Positions 44,270-53,446 of a stretch of DNA of 64,000 nucleotides are shown here, piece by piece (within the stretch, counting starts at the first letter, position 1; each line of letters starts with the position of its first letter). This DNA comes from CAITSH01 sp025356665. GTDB lineage: Bacteria; Pseudomonadota; Gammaproteobacteria; Burkholderiales; SG8-39. Under the pieces are notes generated by a model that had not been told where the DNA came from, searched no databases, and worked only from the letters and a program-made list of their open reading frames with translations. The stretch covers positions 1 to 64,000 of the forward strand of contig JANXRV010000123.1 of NCBI GenBank assembly GCA_025356665.1. The letters are read 5' to 3'. Position numbers and translations under genes: made by a program.

Positions 44270-45112
44270 ATGCTGCGAATCGAGCCCCTGTCCGATGTCG
44301 CCGGCGCTCGGGTTTCCGGACTCGACTTGTCACAGCCTGTCAGCGCGAAAGCATTTTCGACTATCGAACAGGCGTTGCACACGCATTGCTTTGTGGTGTT
44401 CCCGGGGCAGACGCTCTCTTCGCGCCAGTTTGTGGCGTTTGCCCGCCTGTGGGGCCGCGCCGAGCCGCATGTCATCGACACCTTTCACCATCCGGATGAC
44501 GCCAATATCCTGATGCTCTCGAATGTGTCGCGCGAGGGCAAGCCCATCGGCTTGCTCGATGCCGGCACCTATTTCCATACCGATTACTCCTACCTTGGGG
44601 TGCCGGCGCGTTGCACCATCCTGCATGCGATACAGATGCCGCGCGAAAAAAGCGGCACCACATTCGCCAACCAGACGCGCGCCTATGCCGACCTGGCCGC
44701 GGCAATGAAGTCGCGCATCGAGGGCATGCTGGTACGCCACCACTACGGCAATCGAGACGACCTTGATGAGTCTTCTCGCACCGTCGCCTCGGTATTGAGC
44801 GAAAGCCAGAAGAAAAAAGTCGACTGGGTGCGCCACCTGCTGGCGCGGCCGCATCCGCACACCGGCGTGAAGTCGCTCTATGCGGTGTCGGGTTCGTCCT
44901 TTGGTATCGACGGCATGGATGATGCGGCGGCGGTCAGTTTGCTCGACGAACTCAAGGCGCATGCGACCGCCGAACGCTACCGTCACACCCACAACTACAG
45001 CATCGGCGATGTCATTGTCTGGGACAACGCGCAGTTGCTGCACGCCGCGCCGCTCACCGACCTCAAGCATGCGCGCACGCTGTGGCGCATCACCGTCAAG
45101 GAAGCGGCCTGA
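44270..45112 (+). CDS. TauD/TfdA-family dioxygenase (copy 1)
   Basis: A 280-residue Fe(II)/2-oxoglutarate dioxygenase. The metal triad is HTDYSY (His and Asp near residue 103) and the distal His in QLLHAAPL near 257, with a following Arg (RTLWRIT) for 2-oxoglutarate. The family hydroxylates sulfonates, phenoxyacids and other acids. GGAGG precedes the ATG. It ends the first TRAP-SDR-TauD unit. Confidence 0.9.
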   Translation: MLRIEPLSDVAGARVSGLDLSQPVSAKAFSTIEQALHTHCFVVFPGQTLSSRQFVAFARLWGRAEPHVIDTFHHPDDANILMLSNVSREGKPIGLLDAGTYFHTDYSYLGVPARCTILHAIQMPREKSGTTFANQTRAYADLAAAMKSRIEGMLVRHHYGNRDDLDESSRTVASVLSESQKKKVDWVRHLLARPHPHTGVKSLYAVSGSSFGIDGMDDAAAVSLLDELKAHATAERYRHTHNYSIGDVIVWDNAQLLHAAPLTDLKHARTLWRITVKEAA

Positions 45113-45497
45113 GCGCAGTGCGGGCATTCGGGCGCCGATAATGCGCGGCCACGCTGCGCGGCGGCAGCCGCCTGGCGAGGGCCTGTATGACCTGGCGAGC
45201 CGCCCGCTCTGGCGTATGCTGCGAATCAGGCTGTGGCTGACGCAGGCCTACAGTGGCTGCGGCTTGACCCGGTGGATGCCCACAGCTTCGGCGCCGGAAG
45301 TAAATGTAGGCGATGTTGCTCAAGTCAGCCTTTCAATCGATGCTGGCACAGCCTTGCCTTGATTTAACAATCAAGATTGATCAATTAAGGGATATCCAAT
45401 ACATTGCGCATCGTACAAACAGAGATTTGCCGTCGCGAGCGGGCGCAGGTGCACACTTGCAGCCAAGATCGGGCGACCTGTAACAGGAGGATTCACC
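45113..45497. other. Intergenic, likely promoter of the next unit
   Basis: 385 bases without a supported gene. The stretch 45360-45410 is AT-rich (TTAACAATC...TTGATCAATTAAGG) and probably holds the promoter for the Bug gene at 45498. No clear operator was found. Confidence 0.4.
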
Positions 45498-46493
45498 ATG
45501 CTGCAATCTCAGTGCTTGCCACGCCGTCGCACACTTGCCGCGGCGTTCGCGTGCGTTTTTGCCTTACTGCTTTCGCCCTCGGCCGCCTGGTCGCAGGCCT
45601 GGCCGAGCAGGACGGTGAAGATCGTCGTGCCCTATCCGGCCGGCGGCGGCACCGACGTGATGGCGCGTTTTCTCGCGCAAAAATTTTCCGAAATGTGGGG
45701 CCAGCCTGTGGTGGTCGAGAACAAGGGCGGGGCCGGCGGCAACATCGGCGCCGACCAGGTCGCCAAGTCGGCGCCAGACGGCTACACGCTGGTGATGATG
45801 CCCAGCAACCTGTCCATCAACCCCTCGTTGTTTGACAAAACCCCCTGGGACGCGGTCAAGGACTTTTCACCGATAGGCACCGTGGCCACCTCACCCATCA
45901 TGGTTGGGGTCAGCGCCGGTGTGCCGGCCAACTCGATCAAGGAACTGATCGCGCTCGCCAAGGCCAAGCCCGGTTCGCTCAATTACATTTCCTGCGGCGG
46001 CGGCTCGCCCCAGCACATCGCCGGAGAAATGTTCAACGCCATGGCTGGCGTGCAGATGCAGCATGTGCCCTACAAGGGCTGCGGCGCGGCGATTCCCGAT
46101 GCCGTGGCCGGCGTGGTGCAGGTGCTGTTCAGTACGGTCGCGAACATGAATCCACACATCAAGTCGGGCAAGTTGAAGGGCTTTGCCGTGGCCGGAGCAA
46201 AACGCAGCGAACTGGTGCCCGATGTGCCGACGGTGTCCGAAGCGGGTCTGCCGGGCTACAACTTCGACGTCTGGTTCGGCCTGCTCGCGCCGGCCAAGAC
46301 GCCGCGCGATGTCATCGTCAAGATAAACCGCGACATCAACTCGCTACTGGCGCAAAAGGATGTGAAAGAGCGACTGCAGGGGCAGTTCTATGACGTGATG
46401 CCGGGCACGCCCGAGCAGTTCGCGACGCTGATCGAAAAAGACCTCGTCCGCTTTGGCAAGGTTATTCGCGATGTGGGCATCAGGCCCGAGTAA
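45498..46493 (+). CDS. Bug/TctC-family receptor
   Basis: A 331-residue periplasmic receptor with a signal peptide ending AAWSQA near residue 33. WPSRTVKIVVPYPAGGGTD, VVENKGGAGGNIG and APDGYTL are the Bug contact motifs. GGAGG precedes the ATG. No TctA/TctB genes are present. It starts the second SDR-TauD unit and probably binds the same or a related acid as the TRAP receptor. Confidence 0.92.
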   Translation: MLQSQCLPRRRTLAAAFACVFALLLSPSAAWSQAWPSRTVKIVVPYPAGGGTDVMARFLAQKFSEMWGQPVVVENKGGAGGNIGADQVAKSAPDGYTLVMMPSNLSINPSLFDKTPWDAVKDFSPIGTVATSPIMVGVSAGVPANSIKELIALAKAKPGSLNYISCGGGSPQHIAGEMFNAMAGVQMQHVPYKGCGAAIPDAVAGVVQVLFSTVANMNPHIKSGKLKGFAVAGAKRSELVPDVPTVSEAGLPGYNFDVWFGLLAPAKTPRDVIVKINRDINSLLAQKDVKERLQGQFYDVMPGTPEQFATLIEKDLVRFGKVIRDVGIRPE

Positions 46494-46504
46494 GGGGCGG
46501 GCGC

Positions 46505-47284
46505 ATGGGCGAGAAGCGATTCGATGTGGCGGGCCGGGTGGTGATTGTCACCGGCGGCGCCTCCGGTATAGGCAAAGTGTATTGCGAGGCGCTGGTTGAG
46601 GCCGGGGCGAAGGCGGTGCTGGCCGACCTCGATGGCGAGCTCGCCGCTGCGACGGCAAAGGCATTGAGCGCCGATGGCAGCCTCGCGCTCGGCGCCGGAT
46701 GCGATGTCGCGGATGCGCAATCGGTGCAGGCCATGGTCGATGCCACGGTAAAAAAATTCGGCCGCATCGACGGCCTCGTCAACAACGCCGCATTGATGAG
46801 CGCGCTGCCGCGCGGCCCCTGGCATGCCATCGAGGAATCCGATTGGGATCGCGTTATGGGCGTGAACCTGCGCGGTCTCTTCCTGTGCAGTCGCGCCGTC
46901 TACCCGCACATGAAAAAAGCCGGCGGCGGGCGCATCGTCAATATTTCTTCCAATCGCGTATGGGAAGGCACGCCCAACCGGCTGCACTACACCACCTCCA
47001 AGGCGGGCGTGATCGGCTTTACGAGGGCGCTGGCGCGCGAGGTCGGCGATGACAACATCACCGTCAACGCCATCACGCCGGGCTTTACCGCGAGCGAAAC
47101 GCAGGTGGGCGGCAGCGACCCGGCCTACATGGCGCGCATGGCCGCCCTGAACGAGCGCAAGGCGCTCAAGCGCACGCAACTGCCCGAGGACCTGGTCGGG
47201 GCGCTGCTGTTTTTGTTGTCGGACGCGAGCGCCTACATCACCGGCCAGACCGTCAATGTCGACGGCGGCGCGATGATGCATTGA
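46505..47284 (+). CDS. Short-chain dehydrogenase/reductase (copy 2)
   Basis: A 259-residue classical SDR: GGASGIG (residues 18-24), NNAA strand-4 motif, ISSN and catalytic YTTSK near residue 161. It starts 11 bases after the Bug gene and precedes the second TauD gene. It is related to, but diverged from, the SDR at 43490, consistent with an old module duplication or parallel recruitment. Confidence 0.92.
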   Translation: MGEKRFDVAGRVVIVTGGASGIGKVYCEALVEAGAKAVLADLDGELAAATAKALSADGSLALGAGCDVADAQSVQAMVDATVKKFGRIDGLVNNAALMSALPRGPWHAIEESDWDRVMGVNLRGLFLCSRAVYPHMKKAGGGRIVNISSNRVWEGTPNRLHYTTSKAGVIGFTRALAREVGDDNITVNAITPGFTASETQVGGSDPAYMARMAALNERKALKRTQLPEDLVGALLFLLSDASAYITGQTVNVDGGAMMH

Positions 47285-47339
47285 GAAATGCATGGAGCAA
47301 AAATCGGCAATTCGAAGGGTAGGGAAACAAGGAGGCGGT

Positions 47340-48188
47340 ATGAACACAGTGGCGGCGGCAGGCATACAGGTAAAGCCGGTTTCACCGGCAATCGGTGCGG
47401 AGGTGAGCGGCGTTGATTTGTCGCAACCGCTCAGCGACGCCGAGTTCAGGCAGATAGAGCAGGCCTGGCATGACGGCCTGATCCTGCTCTTTCACGGCCA
47501 GCATCTTGAAGAGGAAGAGCAGGTGCGTTTTGCCGAACGCTTTGGCACCCTCGCCGGCGTGCTCAACAAGCACACCGGGCGCGGCCACCATCCGTCGGTG
47601 ATGTACATCTCCAATATCAGGGAAAACGGGCAGTTGATTGGCGCGCTGCCCGACGGCGAAATGTTTTTCCATTCCGACCAGTGTTACGTCGAGCAGCCGG
47701 CCATGGCGACCATGCTCTACGCGATGGAAATACCTTCAAAGGGTGGCGACACGCTGTTCGCCAACATGGTCAAGGCCTACGACACGCTGCCCGCCGAGCT
47801 GAAGAAAAAACTCGAAGGCCTCAAGGCTGAGAACGTCTATGACTACGAGGCGAGCGGCACCACGCGCGGCTCCAAGATAAAGGAGGGCGTGAAACACTTT
47901 GCCCATCCGGTGTTCCGCACCCACCCTGTGACCGGCCGCAAGGCGCTTTACGTCAATCGCCTGATGTCCGATCACATCGTCGGGATGCCGATCGAGGAGA
48001 GCAACGAGATACTGAATTTTCTGTTCGATCACGCCGAAAAGCCCGAGTTCGTCCATGCCCACCAGTGGAAGGTCGGTGACCTCATCCTGTGGGACAATCG
48101 CTGCAGCCTGCACGCGCGCAGCGATTTCGATGCGAGCGAGCGCCGCAAGTTGCGGCGCATTACCGTGCTGGGTGAAAAGCCGTATTAG
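47340..48188 (+). CDS. TauD/TfdA-family dioxygenase (copy 2)
   Basis: A 282-residue Fe(II)/2-oxoglutarate dioxygenase with HSDQCY near residue 110, the distal His in SLHARSD near 256 and the C-terminal RRKLRRIT arginine. The N-terminus (GAEVSGVDLSQPLS) closely parallels the TauD at 44270 (GARVSGLDLSQPVS). AAGGAGG sits 5 bases before ATG 47340. Substrate unknown. Confidence 0.9.
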   Translation: MNTVAAAGIQVKPVSPAIGAEVSGVDLSQPLSDAEFRQIEQAWHDGLILLFHGQHLEEEEQVRFAERFGTLAGVLNKHTGRGHHPSVMYISNIRENGQLIGALPDGEMFFHSDQCYVEQPAMATMLYAMEIPSKGGDTLFANMVKAYDTLPAELKKKLEGLKAENVYDYEASGTTRGSKIKEGVKHFAHPVFRTHPVTGRKALYVNRLMSDHIVGMPIEESNEILNFLFDHAEKPEFVHAHQWKVGDLILWDNRCSLHARSDFDASERRKLRRITVLGEKPY

Positions 48189-48271
48189 ATTTAGTTGCTC
48201 CACGTAATCGGTTCGCCGGTTCAAATAAGCAGGTTCCGGCAAACCCGCGGGCAGTGCAGTGATTAGCAGGT

Positions 48272-48388
48272 CCCCTCCCCCCCTGGCGGGGGAGGGACAG
48301 GGAGAGGGGGAAAGCCCGCAAGCTCGTGTATCGTCGCGCTTGTGCGGATTCATCCTCTCCCCAGCCCTCCCCCGTCAAGGGGGAGGGG
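48272..48388. repeat. Paired C-rich/G-rich palindromes
   Basis: Two palindromes of the CCCTCCCCC...GGGGGAGGG type (48272-48297 and 48365-48387) flank 65 bases of unremarkable DNA. Such elements are common intergenic repeats in high-GC proteobacteria. A weaker relative lies near 53346. Confidence 0.65.
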
Positions 48389-48476
48389 GTAAGACGCAGG
48401 AATCGGGCGGTGCCTCATTTGCCGTTCCCGGTTTGAAACCCGAGTAAAACCCGAACCAAAGAAAGACGTAACCCCC

Positions 48477-49466
48477 ATGTCCAACATCAAACTCAGTCTC
48501 GCCATCGGCGATTACGATCATGTGCGCGACCTGCTCGATGGCAGCGTCCGCGCCGAGGGTATAGACCTCACCGTGCTGCGCCTGCCGATCGAGGAGATTT
48601 TTTATCGCTTTGTCAAAAACCGCGAATGGGATGTGTCGGAGACCTCTTTTGGCAAGGTGGTGTCGCTCGTCTCCCAGGATGACAAGGGCCTGGTGGCCAT
48701 CCCGGTGTTCCCCTCGCGCGTGTTCCGCCACTCGTCGATTTACGTGCGCAGTGAAACGGGCATTACCAAGCCGGAGGAGCTCAACGGCAAGCGCATCGGT
48801 GTGCCCGAGTGGGCGCAGACCGCCTCGGTCTACTCGCGCGGCATGTTGGCGCACGAATACGGCGTCGACCTCAAGTCCATCCACTGGCACCAGGGTGGCG
48901 TCAACGAGGCCGGGCGCATCGAGAAGGTCAAGCTGAAGCTGCCAGAGGGCATGAAGTACACCGTGGTGAAAGACAAGTCGCTGTCCGACATGCTGCTGGC
49001 CGGGGAGCTCGACGCGGTGCTGTCGGCACGGCCGCCGCATCCGTATTCCAGCGGCGACCAGCGCGTGCGCCGCATGTTCGAGGATTACCGCACGGTCGAA
49101 CTGGCTTACTGGAAAAAAACCGGCATATTCCCCATCATGCACGTCGTGACCATGCGCCGTGAAGTCTATGAGGCCAACCACTGGGTGGCGATGAATCTGC
49201 TGAAGGCCTTCACCGAGTCGAAGGATCGCAGCCTCAAGCGCATGGCCGATATCACCGCGTCGTTTTATCCGCTGCCCTGGATGGACCAGAACACCAATAT
49301 CTCGCGCGAACTGCTGGGCGAGGATTTCTGGCCCTACGGCATAGAGGGCAGCCGTAAGACCCTGGAGGCCTTTACGCAATATGCCTTCGAGCAGGGCGTG
49401 TGCCATCGCAAGGTTGCGGTGGATGAAATGTTTGCGCCTGAAGTGCTGACTACCTTCAAGGTTTAA
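48477..49466 (+). CDS. 4,5-dihydroxyphthalate decarboxylase-like protein (copy 1)
   Basis: A 329-residue protein of the Pht5/4,5-dihydroxyphthalate decarboxylase family, which has the fold of periplasmic binding proteins but no signal peptide. Motifs: LAIGDYDHVRDLLDG, AIPVFPSRVFRHSSIYV, GVPEWAQTASVY and FPIMHVV. Characterised Pht5 converts 4,5-dihydroxyphthalate to protocatechuate; many homologues have unproven substrates. It is followed by a paralogue at 49572. Confidence 0.82.
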   Translation: MSNIKLSLAIGDYDHVRDLLDGSVRAEGIDLTVLRLPIEEIFYRFVKNREWDVSETSFGKVVSLVSQDDKGLVAIPVFPSRVFRHSSIYVRSETGITKPEELNGKRIGVPEWAQTASVYSRGMLAHEYGVDLKSIHWHQGGVNEAGRIEKVKLKLPEGMKYTVVKDKSLSDMLLAGELDAVLSARPPHPYSSGDQRVRRMFEDYRTVELAYWKKTGIFPIMHVVTMRREVYEANHWVAMNLLKAFTESKDRSLKRMADITASFYPLPWMDQNTNISRELLGEDFWPYGIEGSRKTLEAFTQYAFEQGVCHRKVAVDEMFAPEVLTTFKV

Positions 49467-49467
49467 T

Positions 49468-49502
49468 CGGCTGAAACCCGCGCCAGTCGCGGGTTTCCAG
49501 CC
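49468..49502. repeat. Palindromic element, GGCTGGAAA family
   Basis: Arms CGGCTGAAACCCGCG and CGCGGGTTTCCAGCC begin one base after the stop of the first decarboxylase-like gene. A strong stem without T-run, between two tandem paralogues. Confidence 0.7.
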
Positions 49503-49571
49503 AATGCTGTGCCCGTTCAAATCGCCCGCAGGGGCTTTTAATCCGTGTCAATCATCCAGTCTGAGGATTCC

Positions 49572-50564
49572 ATGTCAAAGCTGAAACTTACGATGGCCTG
49601 TTGGGACTACGACCGTACCAAGGCCATCGCCGACGGCACCGTGCAGCCCGACGGTATCGATGTCAATTACCTGAACCTGCCGGTGGAGGAGACCTTCTTT
49701 CGCATGCTGCGCAACCAGGAGTTCGACTGCGCCGAAATGTCGCTCTCTTCGTACAGCGTTTCGCTGATGCGTGAAAAGCAGCCCTTCATCGCCATACCGG
49801 TATTCCCCTCGCGCATGTTCCGCCACAGTGCTATCTACGTGTCCGCTAAAAGTGGCATCCGCGAGCCCAAGGATTTGATTGGCAAAAAAATCGGCACGCC
49901 CGAGTACCAGATGACCGCGCCAGTCTGGATACGCGCCATCCTTGAAGAAGAATACGGCGTAGACCATACCAGCGTGGAATACCACACTGGCGGCGAAGAG
50001 GAGCCCGGTCGCAGCGAAAAGCTCAAGCTGGACCTGCCGCCCGCGGTAAAAATCCGCCCCATCGGGCCGACGCAGACGCTCTCCCAGATGATTCTTAACG
50101 GTGACATCGACGCGCTGGAAACCGCGCGCGCGCCCTCGACTTTTTATTCACATCCGGACCGCGTCAAGCGCCTGTTCCCGGATTTTCACACCGTCGAGCG
50201 CGACTACTACCGCAAGACGCGCATTTTTCCGATCATGCACACCTTTGTAATCCGTCGCGAACTCTACGAAGCCAACCCCTGGATCGCGCAGTCGCTGTAC
50301 AAGGCGTTTGTCCAGGCGCAGCGCATCACCTACGATTCGCTGCGCGAAACGGCCGCGCTCAAGACCATGCTGCCCTGGCTGGGCGCGCATGTGGACGACC
50401 TGGTCGCCGATTTCGGCCCCGACTGGTGGGCCTATGGTCTTGAACCCAACCGCCACGTGCTCGAGACCTTTTTGCGTCATCACCACCGCCAGGGGCTGTC
50501 GAAGCGCCTGCTCAAGCCCGAAGACTTGTTCGCGCCGGAGACCTTTGAGGCCTTCAAGATCTAA
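49572..50564 (+). CDS. 4,5-dihydroxyphthalate decarboxylase-like protein (copy 2)
   Basis: A 330-residue paralogue of the preceding gene, with the shared segments IAIPVFPSRMFRHSAIYV, GKKIGTPEYQMTAPVW and FPIMHTFVIRREL. No signal peptide. ATG at 49572 is chosen because the family sequence begins here; an upstream start at 49545 would add nine residues. The pair may act on different isomers or form a heteromer; this is inference. Confidence 0.82.
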   Translation: MSKLKLTMACWDYDRTKAIADGTVQPDGIDVNYLNLPVEETFFRMLRNQEFDCAEMSLSSYSVSLMREKQPFIAIPVFPSRMFRHSAIYVSAKSGIREPKDLIGKKIGTPEYQMTAPVWIRAILEEEYGVDHTSVEYHTGGEEEPGRSEKLKLDLPPAVKIRPIGPTQTLSQMILNGDIDALETARAPSTFYSHPDRVKRLFPDFHTVERDYYRKTRIFPIMHTFVIRRELYEANPWIAQSLYKAFVQAQRITYDSLRETAALKTMLPWLGAHVDDLVADFGPDWWAYGLEPNRHVLETFLRHHHRQGLSKRLLKPEDLFAPETFEAFKI

Positions 50565-50573
50565 GGGGTGAGT

Positions 50574-50607
50574 GGCTGGAAACCCGCTCCAGGCGCGGGT
50601 TTCCAGC
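50574..50607. repeat. Palindromic element, GGCTGGAAA family
   Basis: Arms GCTGGAAACCCGC and GCGGGTTTCCAGC (13 perfect pairs) exactly between the convergent stops at 50564 (plus) and 50615 (minus). It is the cleanest copy and fits a bidirectional transcript end. Confidence 0.75.
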
Positions 50608-50614
50608 GTATCTG

Positions 50615-51571
50615 CTAATCTATTTTAGCGCCGACGTCTTTGACGACCTTGCCGTACTTCTCATAGTCGGCCCTCACCATCGCGGCGAATTCCTCGGCCG
50701 TGGTGATCAGCGGCTCGAGTGCGCCCGAGCGGGCGAATTTTTCTTTCACATCGGGCAGGGCGAGTGCCTTGTTCACTTCGGTGCGCAGTCTGGCAAGCAC
50801 CGGTTCCGGTGTCCCTTTGGGCGCGCACAGTCCGAGCCAGATGCTGTTGGCGAAGCCCGGATAGAACTCGCCTATCGTCGGCACGTCGGGAAAGCCCGCG
50901 AGGCGTTTTTTGCCGGCAAGGGCGAGGGCGCGCAGCTTGCCGGCGCGAATTTGCGGTCCTGCGGTTGACCCGGCGAATTCGATAGTCACTTCTCCGGCCA
51001 TGGTGGCGGTGGTGGCTGGCGCCGCCCCCTTGTAGGGAACGTGCACAAGATTGATGCCGGCGCGTGTCTTGAGCATTTCCATTGATAACTGGTGCTGGCT
51101 GCCGTTGCCGCCCGAGGCGTAGGCGAGCGGCGGGTTGGCCTTCTTGGCGAACTCGATGAATTCCTGGAAGGTCCTGAACGGCGCATCCGGATTAGCGGCG
51201 AGAAAAAATTCGTTTGAAGCGATGCTCACAACGTGCGCGAGGTCCTTCATCGGATCGAAGGGCATCTTGCTGTAGACATGCGGGTTGATGACGATCTGGC
51301 TGTCGGCGCACAGCAGCAGCGTGTAGCCATCGGGCGCGGCCTTGGCGACGATATCGCCGGCGATGTTGCCGTTCGATCCGGTGCGATTCTCTATCACCAC
51401 CGGCTGGCCGAAAACTTCGCCGAGTTTTTCGCCAATGACGCGGGCGGTGATGTCCGGCGCGCCGCCCGGGGGGATGTGCACGAGAATGCGAATCGGCCGG
51501 GTCGGCCAGCTTTGCGCTTGCGCGCCGCCCGCGGCCAGCGCGAGTAGCAGGACTGCCAGCAGTTGCCGCAT
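50615..51571 (-). CDS. Bug/TctC-family receptor (module copy A)
   Basis: A 318-residue receptor with signal peptide ending GGAQAQ near residue 20. It shares long nearly identical stretches with the receptor at 52326: APDGYTLLLCADSQIVINPH, KANPPLAYASGGNGSQH and KYGKVVKDVGA. The two are recent paralogues. It begins 2 bases after the class II aldolase stop, so they are cotranscribed. Confidence 0.92.
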   Translation of the reverse strand: MRQLLAVLLLALAAGGAQAQSWPTRPIRILVHIPPGGAPDITARVIGEKLGEVFGQPVVIENRTGSNGNIAGDIVAKAAPDGYTLLLCADSQIVINPHVYSKMPFDPMKDLAHVVSIASNEFFLAANPDAPFRTFQEFIEFAKKANPPLAYASGGNGSQHQLSMEMLKTRAGINLVHVPYKGAAPATTATMAGEVTIEFAGSTAGPQIRAGKLRALALAGKKRLAGFPDVPTIGEFYPGFANSIWLGLCAPKGTPEPVLARLRTEVNKALALPDVKEKFARSGALEPLITTAEEFAAMVRADYEKYGKVVKDVGAKID

Positions 51572-51573
51572 GC

Positions 51574-52296
51574 TCAGCGCCGCGTGAGGGCGCCTTCATC
51601 CGCGCCCTTCATGTTGTAAAAAGTCCACATCTTGGCGATGACCTTGGGGTGCCAGATCTGGCTTTTCGCATCCGCCAGTTCCTGTCCGCTTATGGCTTGC
51701 GGCGTGCCTATCTGGCTGGCGCGAAACAGGCGCAGCGCGTTGTCTTCCAGCATCACCGATGCGGCAAAGGCCTGCTCAATGCTGTCGCCGACAATGACCG
51801 CACCGTGGCCGCGCAGCATCATCGCCTGGTTTGATCCGAGGGTGCGGGCGAGCGCTTCGCCCTGTTCGGGACGCTGTATCAGCGTCGGGTCCGGATCCAC
51901 CGGCACCGTTTCGCCAAAGGCCGCGCCGGTGACGCCGACCGGGTACAGCGGTTTGCCGACGATGCTGAACAGCGTGGCGTAGGCGAGGTGCAGGTGGAAC
52001 ACCGCCATGACGTCGGGGCGCGCCTTGAACACACCGGTGAAGATCGGCGTTTCGCTTGGCGGATTGTTGCTGCCCTCGACCTTGTTGCCCTGCGGATCGA
52101 CCACAACAAAATCATCGCCCTCCAGCAGCCCCGGATGGCGGCCCTGGGTGCCGCGCATCTCGCGTGGATTGAGCAGCAGGTTGCCGGTCTCCGGAATGCG
52201 GGCGCCGACCAGGCCGCCGTGGTCCATCAGGCCCTCCATGTAGAGCAGCCGGCAGGCATCGGCCAGTTTGTCGCGCAGTTCCTTGCTTCCTTGCAT
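51574..52296 (-). CDS. Class II aldolase/adducin-family protein (copy A)
   Basis: A 240-residue member of the class II aldolase fold. Zinc ligands are likely His in VFHLHLAYA (HxH) and in LRGHGAVIVG. Besides aldolases this family includes 3,4-dihydroxyphthalate decarboxylases, which would suit the neighbouring decarboxylase-like genes. A GACCAAACAAGGAAA ribosome-site region precedes the ATG. It is followed by its Bug receptor gene. Confidence 0.87.
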   Translation of the reverse strand: MQGSKELRDKLADACRLLYMEGLMDHGGLVGARIPETGNLLLNPREMRGTQGRHPGLLEGDDFVVVDPQGNKVEGSNNPPSETPIFTGVFKARPDVMAVFHLHLAYATLFSIVGKPLYPVGVTGAAFGETVPVDPDPTLIQRPEQGEALARTLGSNQAMMLRGHGAVIVGDSIEQAFAASVMLEDNALRLFRASQIGTPQAISGQELADAKSQIWHPKVIAKMWTFYNMKGADEGALTRR

Positions 52297-52325
52297 GGTT
52301 TTTCCTTGTTTGGTCGGTGTGGTGT

Positions 52326-53312
52326 TCAGTCTATGGTCGCGCCAACTTCTTTGACCACCTTGCCGTACTTGTCGTAGTCGCGGCGCATTATTGCGGAGAA
52401 TTCCCCCGGCGTGGTGATGTAGGGTTCCAGGCCGCCGGCACCATGCAGCCTTTGTTTTATTTCAGGCTTGGCCAGCAACTTGTTTATTTCGGCACGCAGT
52501 TTGGCGAGCACGGGTTCGGCCATGCCCGGCGGGCCGTACAGCGCCAGCCAGATGGTCACTTCATAGCCCGGATAGAACTGGCCGATGGTCGGTAACTCGG
52601 GGAAGGTGTCGGAGCGGTGGGCGCCGGTCACGGCGATGGCGCGCAGGCGCCCCGATTTGATCTGCGCGGCGTTAGAGGTGCCCGAGAACACCGCCATGGT
52701 TTCGCCGGCGACGGTGGCGGTCGCCGCCGGCGTGCCGCCCTTGTAGGGTACGTGCACGAGCTCGATGCCGGCGCGCGCTTTGAGCATTTCCATCGACAAG
52801 TGGTGCTGGCTGCCGTTGCCACCCGAGGCGTAGGCGAGGGGCGGGTTGGCCTTCTTGGCGTAGGCGATGAATTCCTCGAAGGTTTTCACCGGTAGCGCAG
52901 GATTCACCGCCAGAGCGAACTGGTTGGAGGCGATGGTGGCCACCGGGGTGAGGTCCTTGAGCGTATCGAGTGGCATTCTGTTTTTGTACAGATGCGGGTT
53001 GATGACGATCTGGCTGTCGGCGCAAAGCAGCAGCGTGTAACCGTCCGGCGCCGCTTTGGCGGTCACTTCAGAGGCGATGTTGCCGTTGGAACCAACGCGG
53101 TTTTCCACCACCACCGGCTGGCCCATGGCCTCGGACAAGGCCTGCCCGAGTACGCGCGCGACGATGTCGGGGGCGCCACCGGGCGGGATCGGCACCAGCA
53201 GTTTGATCGGGCGCGAAGGGTAGGACTGGGCCAGTGTGGCGGTGGTGAACAACGCCGTGCAAAGCAAAGCGGCGATCGTCGCGGCAGCCCACGCAAAAAT
53301 GCGTCTCTTCAT
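52326..53312 (-). CDS. Bug/TctC-family receptor (module copy B)
   Basis: A 328-residue receptor with signal peptide ending TTATLAQ near residue 29, highly similar along its whole length to the receptor at 50615. GAGGAGG precedes the ATG. It lies between the two class II aldolase genes, completing an aldolase-Bug-aldolase-Bug array read on the minus strand. Confidence 0.92.
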   Translation of the reverse strand: MKRRIFAWAAATIAALLCTALFTTATLAQSYPSRPIKLLVPIPPGGAPDIVARVLGQALSEAMGQPVVVENRVGSNGNIASEVTAKAAPDGYTLLLCADSQIVINPHLYKNRMPLDTLKDLTPVATIASNQFALAVNPALPVKTFEEFIAYAKKANPPLAYASGGNGSQHHLSMEMLKARAGIELVHVPYKGGTPAATATVAGETMAVFSGTSNAAQIKSGRLRAIAVTGAHRSDTFPELPTIGQFYPGYEVTIWLALYGPPGMAEPVLAKLRAEINKLLAKPEIKQRLHGAGGLEPYITTPGEFSAIMRRDYDKYGKVVKEVGATID

Positions 53313-53446
53313 GCGGCCTCCTCTTTGGTCATGCTCTTTGGTCGCCGGTTCCCCCCTCCCGCAAGGGGCGAGGGGGCCTGCTGTGCTTTTCTTTCTGGAA
53401 CCGGTTTTGCCCTTGCTTAACTGCTTAACTGCTTACTCTTGACTGC